Assembly (NCBI RefSeq): GCF_030463565.1
Contig: NC_134662.1
Location: 5,123,001-5,187,000 of the forward strand
Reading direction: 5' to 3'
Length of the DNA stretch: 64,000 nt
Source of the DNA: Pelecanus crispus
Lineage: Eukaryota; Chordata; Aves; Pelecaniformes; Pelecanidae
Numbering within the stretch: position 1 is the first letter of the stretch; every line of letters begins with the position of its first letter. Positions 60,001 to 64,000 of the stretch are shown here, one piece after another. The notes below the pieces were generated by a model. It was not told the origin of the DNA and did not search any database. It saw only the letters and a program-made list of their open reading frames with translations. Both the position numbers and the translations under genes were made by a program.

Positions 60001-63000
60001 AGTGGAGGAGGAGATTGGTTCTCATGCCCTCTCTCTGCTCCGGTTCTGCCTTTTGAAATACTGGGCTCTGCCTGTCTGGAGCCCACATTTCCCCCTGCCT
60101 CTGCCCTGGCCAGCCCCTTCCCTCAAATTATCCCGGGCCGCGCTGCTTTGCAGGGCTTCTCGCACCCGAGCGCGCTGGCTGGTGATCCCGCAGGAGGGAG
60201 AGCCCTGGCCCTGACGCAGCCAGCGCGGCCTCCCGGCTGACTCAGCGCGGCGGTGGGCTGAGCGCCAGAGCTCAGCCACATCTCTCTCATGCTCACATGC
60301 TCTCACGTACCCCTTTCTGCTCTGCACAAGCTGCCTTGGTGAACACCCATCCAGGAAACCTGACCTTGCAGAGAGAAAGGACTTTTGGGAAGATTGCAGT
60401 GAGAATGGCGAAGTTCCCACCACAGCAGCTGGGAAATCCTTGCCTCCTACTGTGGCCGGCAATGAGCCTTTTGTCAGAAGCCGACCTCTTTTTTGGGGGG
60501 CTTGCTCATTGTGGCTGCACGCTGAGGTATCCCGCTGCTGTCAGCAGGAGCATCGCACCCCCAGAGCCCTTCCCTGCCTTCATGGCTGAGTACTGTTGTG
60601 CCCATGGTCCGCAGAAACAAATGATTCTGCTGATCTGCTACGTTGTGATTTCTCGCAAGGCGTTTTTTGGTTTGGTTTTGAGGTGAAGGGGGACCACAGA
60701 CTGGCTAGGTGCAAAGTATTCGAAGCGATTATCCTCTCCACATCGAAGTGCGCAGAGGCTCCTTCCTCTGACAAGTAAATGAACGTCCCTGCAAAGAGAA
60801 GCTGCAGCGAGCGAGAGGAGGTGCAGGCTGGGGAGCGGCACACGGGCTTCCTAGAGATGCGCTTGGCCGAACCCCATCCAGGAGCACCAAGGCAAATGCC
60901 ATTAATGAGGACCGAGCTCAGCCTCCCCAGCACATTCCAGCTGCTGCCGTAAGTGGCTGAAAGACTTTATTCCTAAGCCTCAGACCTATTCACTGTCTGT
61001 GTTCCCGGAGTGCTTTGAACTCAGACGCACCCACCAAATCTCTCTATACTTCTGCCTAGGCTTGAATCCTGCTCTTTTGTCACACATCTCGCTTTGGAAC
61101 TGAAAACAGGACGGAAACATTAGTATAAATTTGGGGAATGTCGACTCTAAAAGCTTCCCTTTCCACAGCAAATGTCAGGTTTCTTCTCTCTGGTCATGCA
61201 GCAAAGGGTGGGGGCAGGTGAGGAGGATGTGGTAACGTGGTTAACTTAAATGGGCATGTCACAGGCAGGCAGACAGGATTGTGAGGTGAGAATTACCGAG
61301 AACAAAAAAATAAAGAGGATCTCAGTGGGAAAAACCTTCCAGATTGCACAGAAAATCAGAGAAGGGCAAGGACAAAGCGTAAGTCAAATGCAGCTGTGCA
61401 GTCAGAGAGAGACCCCTCCCCACACCCAGTGCGGAAGCTATCCAGCAAAGATCTTTTATTGCAGCCAGTGATGTCTAAAGCAAACAATAAAAACCTGATT
61501 TCTTCCTCCACCTCTCTCCCTTTCAAAAAGGTCTGGCAGGGGGACTGCATTTTAGCAGTTGCCCTTAGGTTTAGGAACCTGCTGAAGAGAGAGAACCTGT
61601 AACTATCAAACAGGATTTTTTTTCTTTTTCCCAAAGAGGTGCTGTTTGCATTGGAAATGCCCTGAGAAAGTAAAAGCAGTAAAATGCGGTTTCTCTGAGG
61701 AGACTCTGTAGGGCAAGGACCCCAACAGGCAGCTGAAGTTGGGGTGGGGCAAAGAGAAGGTAGCGAGCACGTACCGAAGCACTGGAGCTGCCACAGTGCT
61801 ACTGAAATTCAGACGTAGGGATAAACGTTTTGCTGAACAGCTCTTTCGAAGGTTGGCTGTCCCTTCCTTTAACCTGGGCCGTTCCTGAAATGGGAGGTGT
61901 TTCTGCAGAGCACTGTACGCCGTTACCTTGTGGCGGGAGATGCAGGATGCAGTGGGGGAACGTGCCCTGTTCCCAGCTCTTGTCTGTGACTCCTGTGGCT
62001 TAAACCAAAAATCTCTTCACCTTTTTACTTCTGCTCCACTATTAGACTTGTCTGCAGGTTTGAGAGTATTTTTCTGGTGAGGATTAGAGAGGACGCTTGT
62101 GAAATCCCCCAATTAAAGACATACCTAATCGAGGGATTAAAGGTGGCTTGCTCAAAGCGTAGGTAGGCGTGTGTGGTGAATCCTCCGTGCAAGATGGGCT
62201 CTGAGGCAGGGCAGGCGAGCTGAGCTCCCAGCAGCCTGGTGTCAGCGGCTCTGCTTCAGCTTGGCCGTTGTCTTACCGTGGCGTGCTGGGCCTGTGTTAT
62301 TGCCATGCCTGTGTCTATACCGATCCATACGATCCCACGCGTTGCAGGTGCATCATGGGACGATGCTGGCACCAGCCCCTGGTGCCGTCTCCTAAACAGG
62401 CGATGCTGCAGTCCCTTTCTGGAGAGGTCTGTCTGGGAGGTGGCTCATCTCCCTTTCTGTTGCGTTCTCTGTAGCAGCACTGGGTTATTTTAGAAGACCC
62501 TGCTTAGGAAGAGGCCCGTGTGCCTGTAAAGAGGAGGGTAGAGCCCACATCCGGACAGGATGCTCAAGGACAGTCCATGCATCCAGTGACATATGCGTTC
62601 AGATCGCACAGAATGGAGGGGCCAGTGCTGGTTTTAGTCTTCGCTGGGCTTTGGCACCTTCTATGCCCACTGCTCCCCTGCTAGGTAAAACGTGCCGCTG
62701 GTGCAAGGGACTGACTTGGTACCATCTGTGCCTCCTTGGCACCGGGCAGTGCTTGCAGGGCGTGCTTCTTCAGGGTCTTGGCAGCGTGTCCGTGTGTCCT
62801 AACCTGACGAGGTCCCTCATCCAGCCTTAGCGAACTTGGGCCCTTTGGCCTGCTCAGTCCATTGCTACTCTGCTGAGACCATAAATTAAGTGGACAAATA
62901 ATGATTTGCTCTCCTGGCAATGATGAAATAAGCAGCTATTCGTTAAGAAATCAATTTGGATGCTGTAGAGAGGGGAATAATAGAAGAACCAGGGTGGAAA

Positions 63001-64000
63001 TGAGACCAGCATGTGGTTTTACGTGTTGTCTTAATGACCACTGAGTCAGAGACTCCAGCCAGTGAGCAAATCGGAAACGATCGATCCATACTCTATATCC
63101 ACATGCCTTCCCCAAACACCCCGTGACCTTCTTCCAGCTTCTCTGTAAGGAGAAGCCACAAGAGGAGTCATTTGGGTCTTTCCTCGGGCAGCATCCTGCA
63201 GCCAGGTGCTTTGCTGATGTGCAGAACACAGGAGGAATAGCTAGGTTAGTTAGATCATCTCTTCTTTTCATTTTTAGCTGCTTGGTTTTGCCTGGTAGCT
63301 GGAAGCCGGCTGCTGGAGTGTTAGGGAACATTCGTGGGGGACAAGTCGTTTTTAAGCTATTGGTGGGAGGTGGGATACCGAATTTTGCCCTTCCTAGGCT
63401 GGGAACAAATTCCGGCAGCGATGAGACCTGGATCCTTTCCAGTTGCCATCAGGCACTTGCTGATCATGTCTGTGTCTCAGCCAGATCTTTGTCCTTTCAG
63501 TTATTTGCTTTGTTTTTTCTTAATTATCTGCGAAGGACAGCCCTGGGGGGATGTAGGTGGTTTTATTTACACATGCCCTTTTCACTGCTCTGTCTGTATT
63601 GTTATGGGGACTCCCAGCTGGGAGCAGGAAAAGAAGTGTCAGCATTTAGGGATGTGTGGTGTATCCAGCATATACACTTAAAACACAGGGGAAAAGAGGG
63701 CTGTAGCGGGAGAGAGAACATGACAGTTTGAATCCTAGGCGCTTTCAGGACTATTTTTAAATGCTTTGTAGTGTTTTGGGAAACAAGAGGTCAGCGGCTT
63801 GGCCAGAAGCAAGCTGAATGCAGGCGGGTGCTCCTCAGGCATTGCTCCGCTCATGCATCTCAGCTCTGCTTTCAGCACCCATGCTTCTGCTCCGAAGGTC
63901 CCTCTGCACCTGCGCCCGTGCCCCGCAGTCCTGCCTGTGTCCCCACCTTGCTAATCCGCTCGGCTGTGTCAACCCCTGTCGTGGTTGTTCGCTGCTAAAG
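57003..64000 (+). other. Presumed intron 1 of HOMER3; no exon recognised
   Basis: Seven kilobases of mixed composition. I looked on both strands for a Homer EVH1 exon and for any splice-chained conserved frame and saw none. The longer open frames (such as 63123-63731) have no recognisable domain. Confidence 0.45.

Noticed and set aside
63123-63731. 202-codon open frame near the right edge
   Set aside because: No conserved motif or signal is seen, and overlapping open frames occur on both strands. It lies in the presumed HOMER3 intron.

Overview
The window is vertebrate nuclear DNA carrying four clearly readable multi-exon protein genes. The clues are GT-AG introns, CpG-island promoters and AATAAA poly(A) signals. 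The gene order SLC25A42 - ARMC6 - SUGP2, with ARMC6 and SUGP2 diverging, matches human 19p13.11. Short introns, very GC-rich promoter minisatellites, old MIR/CR1-like repeat remnants and the absence of young mammalian repeats suggest a sauropsid, most likely a bird (inference; the species cannot be read from the sequence).

Layout. (1) 1-15.1 kb, minus strand: the 5' two-thirds of SLC25A42, a mitochondrial coenzyme A carrier. Five coding exons are present, including a 26-nt microexon. The rest of the gene lies beyond the left edge. A noncoding first exon sits in a CpG island near 15.03 kb, and a 24-bp-period G-rich minisatellite lies just inside intron 1. (2) 17.35-22.35 kb, minus strand: complete ARMC6 coding sequence in seven exons (467 aa). 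(3) 22.6-24.0 kb: a CpG island serving as the shared ARMC6/SUGP2 promoter, with three near-perfect NRF1 palindromes. (4) 23.98-36.15 kb, plus strand: complete SUGP2 in nine coding exons (1121 or 1116 aa), with two SURP modules, a G-patch, a decapeptide repeat array and a duplicated splice donor. A long 3' UTR region with several poly(A) signals follows. (5) 41.6-42.4 kb: a CpG island, then a complete 14-exon class 4 semaphorin gene at 43.47-51.58 kb (770 aa), resembling semaphorin-4E. (6) 55.2-57.0 kb: a hexanucleotide repeat, a second G-rich minisatellite and a CpG island ending in a short ATGGG/gtgaga first coding exon. By synteny and phase this is probably the start of HOMER3. No further exon was found up to 64 kb.

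Every complete coding model was built by chaining GT-AG junctions in phase. The summed coding lengths are divisible by three: ARMC6 1404 nt, SUGP2 3366 nt, semaphorin 2313 nt. The genes do not form an operon-like pathway. SLC25A42 acts in mitochondria, SUGP2 is a nuclear splicing-type protein, ARMC6 is an armadillo-repeat protein and the semaphorin is a cell-surface guidance ligand. The very long open frames in the two minisatellites are repeat artefacts, not genes.
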